A stretch of 64,000 bases of DNA from Polaribacter sargassicola (GCF_021991835.1 NZ_JAHDAU010000003.1:124001-188000); one strand, 5' to 3'. Positions 1 through 7,733 are shown, counted from the first letter of the stretch. Translations and numbers: made by a program. The notes: a model not told the origin generated them from the letters alone.

Positions 1-2
1 AT

Positions 3-485
3 GCAGAGCTAAGTGCAGATAAATTAGACTCTTCTCATATAAAACCAACGCCAGAATTTACATCTTTAGTTGAAAAAAGAAAACAAGAATTATTTAACTT
101 TAAAAAAGCGACTTTAAGTTTAAGAGACACTGTTATTAAACTAGAAAAAATTGAAATTGAAGGCTTTAATGTAAAATATTTTAGCGAACTAAAAGAACAA
201 ACCAACAATTTAGTTTCTAATATAGATTTTGAATTGCAAGAATTAGAAAGTAAAATAAACCTGATTTTTAGTATACAGGGACACAGATTAAATGAAGTAA
301 TGAAAACGCTTACAATTTTATCTGTTGTTTTTATTCCGCTTACTTTTTTGGCTGGAATTTACGGAATGAACTTTGAAAACATACCTGAGTTAAAATTTAA
401 ATATGGCTATTTTGTTCTATTAGCAATTATGGTTTTAGTAACCATTATTTCTATTTGGTATTTTAAAAGAAAGAAGTGGTTTTAA
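3..485 (+). CDS. corA: CorA-family magnesium/cobalt transporter, C-terminal part
   Basis: The 5' part lies outside the window; 160 codons remain. The fragment has a long charged helical stretch (the cytoplasmic stalk of CorA), then the signature YGMNF at about codons 119-123, at the end of the first transmembrane helix. A second hydrophobic helix follows and then a basic tail (KRKKWF). The GMN motif forms the outer mouth of the pore in this pentameric inner-membrane channel and fixes the family. Magnesium is the usual substrate, with cobalt or nickel also possible; the fragment does not say which. A strong hairpin terminator follows directly. Confidence 0.9.
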   Translation, partial: AELSADKLDSSHIKPTPEFTSLVEKRKQELFNFKKATLSLRDTVIKLEKIEIEGFNVKYFSELKEQTNNLVSNIDFELQELESKINLIFSIQGHRLNEVMKTLTILSVVFIPLTFLAGIYGMNFENIPELKFKYGYFVLLAIMVLVTIISIWYFKRKKWF

Positions 486-501
486 AAACACTTACAAAAA
501 A

Positions 502-540
502 AGAACTTTCAAGTTTAAAAAATTTGAAAGTTCTTTTTTA
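502..540 (+). terminator. Intrinsic terminator after corA
   Basis: The arms AGAACTTTCAA (502-512) and TTGAAAGTTCT (524-534) pair perfectly, followed by a T-rich run. It ends corA transcription and lies against the 3' end of the leftward small membrane protein gene, so it may serve both directions. Confidence 0.85.
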
Positions 541-786
541 TAAATCATCATTTTTATTTAAAAGCTTAAACGCCAAGAATATTAAAGATATAAATCCAAA
601 AATTAATAAAAAATATTTAACCAAATTAATGATTAAAAAAATACCAAAACCTCTACTAGAATTATTTTTTTGAAGTTTTATTAAAATAGAATTTATTTTA
701 TCTGAGTTTTCTAGCAAAAAGTAAAATAACGATGACAAAATAGATAAAACTAATAATTTTATTATTTTTAAGTTTACTTTATCCAT
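538..786 (-). CDS. Small two-helix membrane protein of unknown function
   Basis: This 82-residue product has a hydrophobic segment at about residues 8-24, a polar middle with a basic patch, and a second hydrophobic segment at about 47-75. I do not recognise the family. It starts 8 bases after the stop of the DUF4260 gene and reads the same way, so it is probably the last gene of a leftward group (cyclase, DUF4260, this gene). The opposite strand also has a 65-codon frame here, but that one is lysine-rich and has no membrane logic. I favour the leftward gene because of its hydrophobicity pattern and spacing. It could still be a chance frame. Confidence 0.5.
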   Translation of the reverse strand: MDKVNLKIIKLLVLSILSSLFYFLLENSDKINSILIKLQKNNSSRGFGIFLIINLVKYFLLIFGFISLIFLAFKLLNKNDDL

Positions 787-794
787 TAAAATCG

Positions 795-1148
795 TTATTT
801 CTTTCCTATTTTTCCTAAATGAGTATTATTAAAACTATCAGAATATTTTAATCCATAACCTAAAATTCTATCAAAAGAAGCATGACCAAACATTACAATT
901 CCTATAAGTTGTAAGGTTTCATTTTGTAAGTAAAATCCTAATAAATAAAACACAATTGCAATTGCTTTGTGATGTAAAACATTGTAACAAATAGCACCAA
1001 ATTTTGTACTTATTTTGTAACCTAAAAAACTAATATCTGGCAACAAAAACAGTACAAGGTACCACCACCAATCAAAACTTAATTGATTGTAAGCAACAAT
1101 AGACAAAGCAAACATTAATAACTCTTCTAATTTTAGAGTATTTTTCAT
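795..1148 (-). CDS. DUF4260 family membrane protein
   Basis: This 117-residue protein has three or four membrane segments. It shows the family's hallmarks: an LPDISFLGY stretch near residue 40, a central HHK with a following hydrophobic helix, and a C-terminal GHASFDRILGYGLKY motif. DUF4260 proteins are small, widespread integral membrane proteins with no established biochemical role. The gene lies 5 bases after the cyclase-family gene and 8 bases before another small membrane protein, which implies co-transcription. The histidine and aspartate residues in the last motif are conserved-looking and might be catalytic or metal-binding, but that is inference. Confidence 0.8.
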   Translation of the reverse strand: MKNTLKLEELLMFALSIVAYNQLSFDWWWYLVLFLLPDISFLGYKISTKFGAICYNVLHHKAIAIVFYLLGFYLQNETLQLIGIVMFGHASFDRILGYGLKYSDSFNNTHLGKIGKK

Positions 1149-1153
1149 TATTA

Positions 1154-1903
1154 TTATTTTATGATTTTATACAAAATAGGTTTACTTGGCGTTGCATCAT
1201 TTTCAAAAGGAGCAATCATTAAGTTTAATAAATACTCGCCATCTTTTACTTGGTTTGGTACAAAAATAAATTCTGTAATTGTTGCTTCCATTCTTACATC
1301 TCCATCAGTGTTCCAAAAAGTGTTGTGTACTTCTAATTTACCACCATCTTTTTCTTTATCTACAGAAGGTAAATCAATCAATAAATGTTTAATTCCTTTT
1401 TCTACTAAATAACTAGCAGCTTCTTTAGATAAATAAGCCGGGTTTGTATTAAAATATCTTGTTTCTTTTTTATCAGATAAATTTGGCAAAGTTCTTATTA
1501 CAATAGCGTCTCTTTTTTTGTTTCTTAAAGCTGTTTTTATCTGCTTTTCTGAAATTACAAAATCTTCACCTACTTGCTCAGGAGCAACTGTAACCAACTC
1601 TGCTAAAAAAAAGTAATGTTTTAAATTTTGATTTACAGAATGTACTTTTTTTGTAATATGGCCAACACATTCTGTATGTGTTATATGAGAATGCGGGTTA
1701 AATTGAATACTATTAAAATTTACAACAGCTCCGTTTGCAACACTAACTTCATAACCATCAAAGTTTTCTACTTCTATTTTAGGATCATCTATACCCCAAG
1801 CGTTAATTTTACCTTTATCCATATCTATAGGTATTGATATATCTATAGGTTTAGAAACGTTAATTTCTATTTTTCTAGAATTGTATTCTATTATTGCTTT
1901 CAT
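1154..1903 (-). CDS. Cyclase-family metal-dependent hydrolase (kynurenine formamidase-like fold)
   Basis: This 249-residue protein belongs to the putative cyclase family, which includes bacterial kynurenine formamidase KynB and isatin hydrolase. The visible signature is the NPHSHITHTECVGH stretch at about residues 70-83, corresponding to the family's HxGTHxDxPxH metal-binding loop but in a divergent form. The N-terminal PIDISIPI stretch matches the family's DLS start. Family members use a divalent metal to hydrolyse amides or lactams of small aromatic metabolites; the substrate here cannot be assigned. No tryptophan-catabolism genes are nearby, so a kynurenine role is unsupported. The next gene, DUF4260, follows after 5 bases. 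Confidence 0.75.
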   Translation of the reverse strand: MKAIIEYNSRKIEINVSKPIDISIPIDMDKGKINAWGIDDPKIEVENFDGYEVSVANGAVVNFNSIQFNPHSHITHTECVGHITKKVHSVNQNLKHYFFLAELVTVAPEQVGEDFVISEKQIKTALRNKKRDAIVIRTLPNLSDKKETRYFNTNPAYLSKEAASYLVEKGIKHLLIDLPSVDKEKDGGKLEVHNTFWNTDGDVRMEATITEFIFVPNQVKDGEYLLNLMIAPFENDATPSKPILYKIIK

Positions 1904-1945
1904 TTTGTACTGAAATTTATTTTTCTATGTGTTTAATTAAATTGC

Positions 1946-3073
1946 TTAGCTTATCATAAATAAATCAGAAGCAATTCCGTCTGTTAAAAATTGGCCTTTT
2001 TCAGTAGCTTTTAAAATTTGGCTTTCAATATACAACAAATCTTGTTTAATAAATTTGTCTGATTGCTTTTCTAAATAAATTCTATATTTTTCGCCAAAAT
2101 CTTTTTTTACTTTGTGCAAAGAAACTCCCCAAATTGTTCTTAAACCCGTCATAACATACTCATTATAGCCATCTGTTTTGGTTAAAGTTTCTCTTTCTAT
2201 TGGCAACTTTTTTTCTTGAATATATTTTATGTATTTAGAATTGTTGTTAATATTCCAACTTCGTTGAACACCATTAAAAGAATGTGCAGACGGACCAATA
2301 CCTAAATACGATTTACCTAACCAATAAGAAGAATTATTTTTACTAAAAAAACCTTCTTTACCAAAGTTAGATAACTCATAATGCACAAAATTGGCTTTTT
2401 TTAATTCTTCTGTTAAAATAATAAATTGCTCTTGTGCCTTTGCATCATCTACATTTTTAATCTTTCCTTTTTTAATTAATGTATCTAAAGCTGTTTTTTC
2501 TTCTACCGTTAAAGCATAACTAGAAATATGTGGCACACCAAAACTCAAAGCAGTTTGTATGTTTGTTCTCCATTCTTCATTAGTACAATCCGGAATTCCG
2601 TAAATTAAATCTAAGGAGATATTATTAAAATATTGCGTTGCAAATTCTAAACATTTTTTTGCTTCGGATGCATTATGTGCTCTATTCATCAGTTTTAAAT
2701 CTTTCCCAAAAAAAGATTGTATACCAATACTTAATCTATTGATGGATGTTTTAGAAAGCTCGATAATTTTTTCTTCGGATAAATCATCTGGATTTGCTTC
2801 TAAAGTAATTTCTGGATTTGCTACAACAGTATTATTTTTATAAACAGCACTAATTAACAACTCAATTTCATCAATATTTAAAACAGACGGAGTTCCGCCA
2901 CCAAAGTAAATAGTTTCTATAATTTCATTTTGCAATTCATCTTTTCTGATTTCCATTTCCTTTATCAAAGCAGAAATCATAGGTTCTTTTTTCTTTAAAG
3001 AAGTAGAAAAATGAAAATCACAGTAAAAACAAGCTTGTTTACAAAATGGTATGTGAATATAAATTCCAGCCAT
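1946..3073 (-). CDS. hemW: Radical SAM family heme chaperone HemW
   Basis: This 375-residue protein begins with the radical SAM cluster motif C11-KQA-C15-FY-C18-D in the context IHIPFCKQACFYCDF, as in HemW. The GGGTPS glycine motif follows at about residues 59-64, and the C-terminal HemN-like domain is present. HemW binds heme and an iron-sulfur cluster and hands heme to respiratory proteins. It was long misannotated as oxygen-independent coproporphyrinogen oxidase (HemN); the motif ends CDF rather than CDC, which argues against true HemN. The start codon overlaps the ruvC stop as TAATG, so the two are translationally coupled. Confidence 0.92.
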   Translation of the reverse strand: MAGIYIHIPFCKQACFYCDFHFSTSLKKKEPMISALIKEMEIRKDELQNEIIETIYFGGGTPSVLNIDEIELLISAVYKNNTVVANPEITLEANPDDLSEEKIIELSKTSINRLSIGIQSFFGKDLKLMNRAHNASEAKKCLEFATQYFNNISLDLIYGIPDCTNEEWRTNIQTALSFGVPHISSYALTVEEKTALDTLIKKGKIKNVDDAKAQEQFIILTEELKKANFVHYELSNFGKEGFFSKNNSSYWLGKSYLGIGPSAHSFNGVQRSWNINNNSKYIKYIQEKKLPIERETLTKTDGYNEYVMTGLRTIWGVSLHKVKKDFGEKYRIYLEKQSDKFIKQDLLYIESQILKATEKGQFLTDGIASDLFMIS

Positions 3074-3627
3074 TATTTTTTAACTCGTTTTTCATTTTGC
3101 TTTACAAAACTAGCCCAACCTGTATAGCTTTTTCCGGCTACAATTTTACCCGAATTGTAAAAATGACAAACTGCTGCCGCTAAACCATCTGTAGCGTCTA
3201 AATTTTTAGGTAATGTTTTTAAATTTAAAAGCGATTTTAACATCATTGCAACTTGCTCTTTACTTGCTGTTCCTTTTCCTGTAATTGCCATTTTAATTTT
3301 TCTTGGCGCGTATTCTGTTACAGGAATTTCTCTAGATAAACCCGCTGCCATAGCAACTCCTTGCGCTCTACCTAATTTTAACATCGATTGTACATTTTTA
3401 CCAAAAAAGGGTGCTTCTAAAGCAATTTCATCCGGATGATACGTATCTATTAACTCTATAGTACGCTCAAAAATGAGTTTTAACTTTAAATAATGATCGT
3501 CGTACTTTTTCAACATCAATTCATTCATTTGAATAAATTCCATCTTTTTACCTACAACTTTTATAATACCAAACCCCATTATTGAAGTTCCTGGGTCAAT
3601 TCCTAAAATGATTTTTTCTGTCATCAA
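3073..3627 (-). CDS. ruvC: Holliday junction resolvase RuvC
   Basis: This 184-residue endonuclease resolves Holliday junctions during recombination repair, working with RuvAB. The N-terminal LGIDPGTSIMGFG supplies the first catalytic aspartate. IALEAPFFGKN near residue 68 supplies the glutamate, and DATDGLAAAVCH near residues 144-155 supplies the C-terminal acidic pair. The length fits the family (about 170-190). Two ATGs are adjacent at the start, and translation may begin at either. The gene overlaps hemW by one base. Linkage of ruvC with hemW is common in Bacteroidota (from memory). Confidence 0.93.
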   Translation of the reverse strand: MMTEKIILGIDPGTSIMGFGIIKVVGKKMEFIQMNELMLKKYDDHYLKLKLIFERTIELIDTYHPDEIALEAPFFGKNVQSMLKLGRAQGVAMAAGLSREIPVTEYAPRKIKMAITGKGTASKEQVAMMLKSLLNLKTLPKNLDATDGLAAAVCHFYNSGKIVAGKSYTGWASFVKQNEKRVKK

Positions 3628-3647
3628 TTTTAACGTTCTTTGTAATA

Positions 3648-4607
3648 ATGTACAACTCGTTAACTTACAAAACTAAACAATTCTTTTGGTTGATACTTAA
3701 ACTATCGATTGTTATTGGTTGTACTTACTTTATTTATCTAAGATTAGGTAAAAATGAGCAATTATTTTTTTCTGATTTTTATCAAAAATTGAGTAAAAAC
3801 AACATTTTTTCTTTTAAAACCGCTTTTATTTTATTTATTTTTTCTTTTTTAAACTGGTTTTTAGAAATTTTAAAATGGAAATATCTTGTTGGTTTTCTTA
3901 AAAAAATATCTTTTTACAAAGCTGCAAAACAAAGTTTAGCTTCTTTAACTACTTCTTTAATTACACCAAACAGAATTGGAGAATATGGTGCAAAAGCAAT
4001 ATATTTTAATAAAAATGATAGAAAAAAAATCTTAGGATTAAATTTTGTGGGTAACTTTTATCAAATGTTAATGACCTTATTTTTTGGAGTTATCGGATTT
4101 AGTTATTTTTCTTTTTTACATAAAGTTGAAATTAACTTTCCACAAATTTTTATTATTTTTCTAACAATATTTATTGCAATTACAGCCTTTTTTTTAATTA
4201 TAAAACGTTTTAATTTAGGTGAATTATATTTTAAAAAAGTTAGAAATTTTACAAAGAAAATTCCGTTATCTTTAAATATAAAAGTCAGTTTTTTATCGTT
4301 TTTACGTTTCGTGGTTTTCTCACATCAGTTTTACTTTTTATTGATAATCTTTACTGTTAATATTTCTTATTTAGAGGCTATTTCTGCAATTACATCTGTT
4401 TATTTAATTGCTTCTATAATACCAATGTTGTCTTTATTTGATGTTGTTTTAAAAAGTTCTGTAGCTATTTGGGTTTTCTCTTTTTTTAATGCAGAACCAC
4501 TTACTATTTTATCTATAACTACTTTAATGTGGATTCTTAATTTTGTTTTACCAGCAATTATTGGTTGTTATTTTGTGCTAACTTTTAAACCTAATTTTGT
4601 AAAATGA
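3648..4607 (+). CDS. Flippase-like integral membrane protein (lysylphosphatidylglycerol synthase TM region family)
   Basis: This 319-residue protein has seven or eight hydrophobic helices and the pattern of the UPF0104 / LPG synthase transmembrane family. The conserved TTSLITPNRIGEYG stretch at about residues 101-114 matches the family's hallmark P-x-R-x-GE. Stand-alone members have been linked to flipping of lipids or lipid-linked sugars, but the function here is inferred only from fold. Its TGA overlaps the ATG of the family 2 glycosyltransferase (ATGA), so the two are coupled. They may build and translocate a glycolipid or glycosylated pigment. Confidence 0.8.
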   Translation: MYNSLTYKTKQFFWLILKLSIVIGCTYFIYLRLGKNEQLFFSDFYQKLSKNNIFSFKTAFILFIFSFLNWFLEILKWKYLVGFLKKISFYKAAKQSLASLTTSLITPNRIGEYGAKAIYFNKNDRKKILGLNFVGNFYQMLMTLFFGVIGFSYFSFLHKVEINFPQIFIIFLTIFIAITAFFLIIKRFNLGELYFKKVRNFTKKIPLSLNIKVSFLSFLRFVVFSHQFYFLLIIFTVNISYLEAISAITSVYLIASIIPMLSLFDVVLKSSVAIWVFSFFNAEPLTILSITTLMWILNFVLPAIIGCYFVLTFKPNFVK

Positions 4608-5752
4608 TTGGGTTCTTAATTTTAGTTTTTACATTGTATGCAATTCTAATTATTGCACTTTCTTATGGTTTTAATAAGGTTGATGAATATAAATTGAATG
4701 ATGATTTAGAAACAAATTCTTTTTCTGTGATAATTCCTTTTAGAAATGAAGCTAAAAACTTACCCAATTTATTAAGTTCTATTTCTAAAATTAATTATCC
4801 TAACAATTTGGTTGAATTTATTTTAGTTGATGATGATTCTACTGATAATTCGGTTGATGTTATTAATACTTTTTGTCAGGTTAAGCGTAGCCGAAACCTA
4901 AAACCTCTCGACTGCGCTCGAAGAGACATTTTTAAAATTATAAAAAACAACAGAACTTCTAATTCGCCCAAAAAAGATGCTATTACAACTGCTATTTTAC
5001 AAGCAAAACACAATTGGATTGTTACTACTGATGCAGATTGTATTTTACCAAAAAACTGGCTAAACACATTAGATAATTTTATTGAAGAAAACAATCCTAA
5101 AATAGTTGTTGCACCTGTAAATTATAATGTTAAAAACAATTTTTTAGAGCAATTTCAATTGCTCGATTTTTTAAGTATGCAAGGCACTACTGTTGGTGGT
5201 TTTGGTATTAATTTTCCTTTTTTGTGCAATGGAGCAAATTTAGCTTACAAAAAAGATGAATTTTTAAAATTAGATGGTTTTAACGGAAATAATTTAATTG
5301 CTAGTGGCGATGATATTTTTCTATTTGAAAAATTTTTAAATGATGATAAAAAAGGTGTACAATATTTAAAATCTACAGAAGCAATTGTTACTACTTTTCC
5401 TGTAAAAAGTTGGACAGATTTGCTAAATCAAAGAACAAGATGGGCCGCAAAATCTAGCCATTTTAATTCTCTTAGTGTAAAACTAATTGGTTTATTGGTT
5501 TTACTTACTAATTTTTTAGTTCTTTATTATTTGTGGTTTGGTAGTTTTAAGGTGTTTTTTATTCCGTTTATTTTAAAAATGATAATTGACTTGTGCTTGT
5601 TTCTACCAACAATTAAATTTTTTAAAATAAAAAACAACTTTTTTAAATGGTATATTTTAGCAAGCTTATTGTATCCTTTTTTTAGTATTCTTGTTATTTT
5701 AAAATCTATTTTTTTTAAATATAATTGGAAAGGAAGGAATTTTAAAAAATAG
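4604..5752 (+). CDS. Family 2 glycosyltransferase with C-terminal membrane helices and an inserted palindromic repeat
   Basis: This 382-residue enzyme transfers a sugar from a nucleotide-sugar donor, probably to a membrane acceptor. It has an N-terminal helix (residues 1-20), a GT-A domain starting at FSVIIPFRNEAKNLP, the nucleotide-binding LVDDDSTDNS, the metal-binding TTDADC near residue 146, and a NQRTRWAAKS motif (the (Q/R)xxRW-type acceptor site) near residue 275. Three helices end the protein. Residues 91-108, between the VDVINTF strand and KIIKNN, are encoded by a GC-richer palindromic repeat and look out of place in the fold. The frame stays open, so the gene is probably functional. 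Confidence 0.85.
   Translation: MIGFLILVFTLYAILIIALSYGFNKVDEYKLNDDLETNSFSVIIPFRNEAKNLPNLLSSISKINYPNNLVEFILVDDDSTDNSVDVINTFCQVKRSRNLKPLDCARRDIFKIIKNNRTSNSPKKDAITTAILQAKHNWIVTTDADCILPKNWLNTLDNFIEENNPKIVVAPVNYNVKNNFLEQFQLLDFLSMQGTTVGGFGINFPFLCNGANLAYKKDEFLKLDGFNGNNLIASGDDIFLFEKFLNDDKKGVQYLKSTEAIVTTFPVKSWTDLLNQRTRWAAKSSHFNSLSVKLIGLLVLLTNFLVLYYLWFGSFKVFFIPFILKMIIDLCLFLPTIKFFKIKNNFFKWYILASLLYPFFSILVILKSIFFKYNWKGRNFKK
4875..4927. repeat. Palindromic repeat inserted in frame inside the glycosyltransferase gene
   Basis: The stretch is conspicuously richer in G and C than its surroundings. It consists of two imperfect palindromes side by side: AGGTTAAGCGTAGCCGAAAC-CT at 4878-4899, and CTCTCGA / TCGAAGAG flanking CTGCGC at 4905-4925. 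The second matches, from memory, the dispersed CTCGACTGCGCTCGAAG-type repeat that is common in intergenic DNA of Flavobacteriaceae. I found no other copy in this window. Here it adds about 18 residues to a protein without breaking the frame. Confidence 0.7.
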
Positions 5753-5779
5753 GTTTTCTATAAGTAAGCAAATAAGTTT

Positions 5780-5930
5780 AGCCCTGATTGAACGACCTGT
5801 TTGAGCTCTTTTTTTATGCCAAACTAAATGCTGTAATATGCTTTAATAATTAATAGACTTTAAAAAAAGACAAAATGCTAAAATAAAATGATACATAAAA
5901 AAAAGCGAGTAGTGAAAGCAGGAAATAGCT
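5780..5930 (+). ncRNA. Structured intergenic RNA, probably the Flavo-1 class
   Basis: Two conserved-looking boxes flank a variable middle: TAGCCCTGATTGAACG at 5779-5794 and GTGAAAGCAGGAAATAGCTTC at 5912-5932 (written in part). They can close on each other: AGC (5780-5782) with GCT (5928-5930), and CCTG (5783-5786) with CAGG (5919-5922), leaving an AAATA bulge. A second long-range stem joins CTTTTTTTATG (5808-5818) to CATAAAAAAAAG (5894-5905) with one bulge. The same two boxes recur in intergenic regions of many Flavobacteriia in my memory. The Rfam name Flavo-1 is my best match but is unchecked. It sits 27 bases downstream of the glycosyltransferase stop. Confidence 0.6.
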
Positions 5931-5931
5931 T

Positions 5932-6063
5932 CTAAAATAAGGCATGCATAATATCTTCTGCTTTAAACCAAAGGATTAAAACAAACGCCAAAAGTATAAC
6001 TAACAAAAGACCTTTTGTTGGTTTTGTTTTTTTCTGTCTTCCAAATTTTCTCTTAAACTCCAT
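5932..6063 (-). CDS. 43-residue single-pass membrane protein
   Basis: The product is strongly bipartite: a very basic, proline-containing N terminus (MEFKRKFGRQKKTKPTKG), one hydrophobic helix (about residues 19-33, LLLVILLAFVLILWF) and a short acidic C-terminal tail. This is what a small inner-membrane protein with a cytosolic basic tail looks like. A perfect TAnnTTTG -7 box (TAAATTTG on the minus strand, 6092-6099) lies about 30 bases upstream of the ATG. The gene follows mnmD by 77 bases, and its stop directly abuts the 3' box of the structured RNA on the opposite strand. The function is unknown. Confidence 0.65.
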   Translation of the reverse strand: MEFKRKFGRQKKTKPTKGLLLVILLAFVLILWFKAEDIMHALF

Positions 6064-6091
6064 TTTGTATAATTTTTGTTTTTTCTTGACA

Positions 6092-6099
6092 CAAATTTA
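6092..6099 (-). promoter_or_regulatory. -7 promoter box of the 43-residue membrane protein gene
   Basis: TAAATTTG on the minus strand matches the Bacteroidota TAnnTTTG -7 consensus exactly and lies 28 bases before the ATG. No clear TTG -33 element is visible at the usual spacing. Confidence 0.45.
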
Positions 6100-6140
6100 G
6101 TCAATCAAACTAAATTTTTAATAGTAATAATTGGTTGCTG

Positions 6141-6800
6141 CTACAATGTTTTTTTGGTTGCTCTTAACATTTCTCTTTTTCCTGGAGGACCTGGCAATCT
6201 TTCTACTGTAAAACCAACTTCTTGCATAGCTCTTCTAACGCTTCCTTTTGCAGAATACGTAACTAAAATTCCGTTTTCTTTTAAGGCTTCAAACATTTTT
6301 TTAAAAATTTCTACGGTCCATAGTTGAGGTTGAACACGTGCGCCAAAAGCATCAAAATAAATTAAATTAAAGGTATTTTTATCTTCTATATCTTCAAAAA
6401 ACTGTTTTCTTTTTGTTAAAGAAAAAGTACTAGAAATCTTATTTTTTTCTTCCCAAGAAACTTGGTGAATTTTATTAAAAAAAGCGCTTTCTTTTTCTGC
6501 ATTTAAAATAGAAATGAAATTCATTTTTTCTACCTCATCTGCAGTTACCGGATAAGCTTCTACACCTACATAATTTATATTTCTTTTAGCTTCTAAAAAG
6601 GTTATAAAACAATTTAAACCTGTACCAAAACCTATTTCTAAAATAGAAACTTCTTCTGCTTCAACTAATTTTAATCCACTATTTATAAAAACATGATAAG
6701 ACTCGTTAATAGATCCATTTTTAGAGTGATATTGCTCGTTTAATTCTGGTAAATTAATGGTTGTAGAACCGTCTGAGGTTATTAAAATTTCTCTTTTCAT
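6141..6800 (-). CDS. mnmD: tRNA (mnm5s2U34)-methyltransferase MnmD
   Basis: This 219-residue SAM-dependent enzyme corresponds to the stand-alone N-terminal (DUF752) domain of MnmC. It methylates nm5s2U to mnm5s2U at the wobble position of tRNAs. Visible motifs are LEIGFGTGLN at about residues 59-68 (SAM binding), IYFDAFGARVQPQLW near residue 150 (the D-A-F catalytic region) and the C-terminal LPGPPGKREM loop. No oxidase domain of bifunctional MnmC follows, as is usual in Bacteroidota. It starts 3 bases after the stop of the heme-motif lipoprotein gene and is probably co-transcribed with it. Confidence 0.9.
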   Translation of the reverse strand: MKREILITSDGSTTINLPELNEQYHSKNGSINESYHVFINSGLKLVEAEEVSILEIGFGTGLNCFITFLEAKRNINYVGVEAYPVTADEVEKMNFISILNAEKESAFFNKIHQVSWEEKNKISSTFSLTKRKQFFEDIEDKNTFNLIYFDAFGARVQPQLWTVEIFKKMFEALKENGILVTYSAKGSVRRAMQEVGFTVERLPGPPGKREMLRATKKTL

Positions 6801-6803
6801 ATC

Positions 6804-7226
6804 TTATTTAATCAATAATTTTTTAATTTTAGGTATAGGACCTACACAAGTAGTTTGATGACAAACTATACAACTATTAATTGCGTTATTATGATTGATA
6901 ATAAGTGAATCTTTAGAGGTATTAAAAACCTTTTTAAAACTGTTTAAATAAAAATCTGAAAAGGTATTAAAAGTAGGATTTCTATTTGATGGATCTGTTA
7001 ATTGAGCTGTATGAATGTTTAAAAATTCTGCTGGAAATTCGTTTGGTTTTTCTCCTTGTAAAATAAGCTGTTTATTTTCTAAATTTTTAGCATACATTTT
7101 AAGCATTAAAGCAGCCATTTCTGACTGCTTTGGTTTTTTACTTTCTATTATAATTATTTTTTTGGGAGTTTCTTTTTTACAAGAAAAAACCGCAATCAAT
7201 AAAAAGAAAACAATTATTTTTTGCAT
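6804..7226 (-). CDS. Lipoprotein with one c-type heme motif
   Basis: This 140-residue protein has a lipoprotein signal ending at Cys16 (AVFSC), so it should be anchored on the periplasmic side of a membrane. Near the C terminus C119-IV-C122-H123 is a CxxCH heme-attachment motif. It is followed by a second cysteine in TTCVGPIPKI, a proline-rich stretch typical of short cytochrome c-like proteins. It probably carries a single covalent heme and acts in electron transfer or sensing. No distal methionine can be assigned. It abuts the DUF4920 gene with no intergenic base and is followed by mnmD after 3 bases. Confidence 0.75.
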   Translation of the reverse strand: MQKIIVFFLLIAVFSCKKETPKKIIIIESKKPKQSEMAALMLKMYAKNLENKQLILQGEKPNEFPAEFLNIHTAQLTDPSNRNPTFNTFSDFYLNSFKKVFNTSKDSLIINHNNAINSCIVCHQTTCVGPIPKIKKLLIK

Positions 7227-7733
7227 TTATTTTTTCATTAAAACACCATCTGCCTCAAAAGCAAAATCTATTTTAGATTCTGTTATTGCTGCAATTTCTT
7301 CTTCAGTTTTACCTGCATCTTGTGCATAATGTTGTAATTCTTCTACAGATGTTTCTTTTACAAATGCCTTACCGTTTACCACAACTTCTCTTCCTTTAGA
7401 GTCTAAAGGCATAAAAAAACCATAGTCTTTAAAACGTACAAAAGTTGTTTTATCTTCTGCTAAAGGTAACTTCATCCAACATCCTTTTTTAGGACAAACA
7501 TCTTCTATACTCGATGTAAATTTTACATCTAAAGTGTCTCCTACTTTTAAATCTTTAAATTTAGCTAATAATTTCTCTGATGAAATTGCATCGTCTAAAG
7601 TAATTTTTTCTCCAAAAGAATCGTAAACAACTTCTTGTTTTGGTTCTACGGCTTCTCTAGTTTCTTTTTTAGACTCTTTGCATGCTGTAAATGCAAGTAT
7701 AGTAACTAAACAAATTTGTGCTAAATATTTCAT
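7227..7733 (-). CDS. DUF4920 lipoprotein
   Basis: From the ATG at 7733 the protein has 168 residues. I chose this start because it gives a clean lipoprotein signal with Cys18 (LAFTAC) and lies just after a promoter and an AGAG site; the longer frame to 7790 runs into the promoter. After an acidic linker comes the DUF4920 domain. It starts YDSFGEKITLDDAI, has CPKKGCWMKLP with two cysteines near residue 85, and ends in a strand carrying FEADGVLMKK. The family is periplasmic and of unknown function. The cysteine pair and the neighbouring heme lipoprotein suggest metal or redox work (inference). Confidence 0.85.
   Translation of the reverse strand: MKYLAQICLVTILAFTACKESKKETREAVEPKQEVVYDSFGEKITLDDAISSEKLLAKFKDLKVGDTLDVKFTSSIEDVCPKKGCWMKLPLAEDKTTFVRFKDYGFFMPLDSKGREVVVNGKAFVKETSVEELQHYAQDAGKTEEEIAAITESKIDFAFEADGVLMKK

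Noticed and set aside
476..673. Rightward 65-codon frame opposite the small membrane protein gene
   Set aside because: It is lysine-rich, starts inside the corA end, runs through the terminator and has no recognisable fold; the leftward frame fits its neighbours better.
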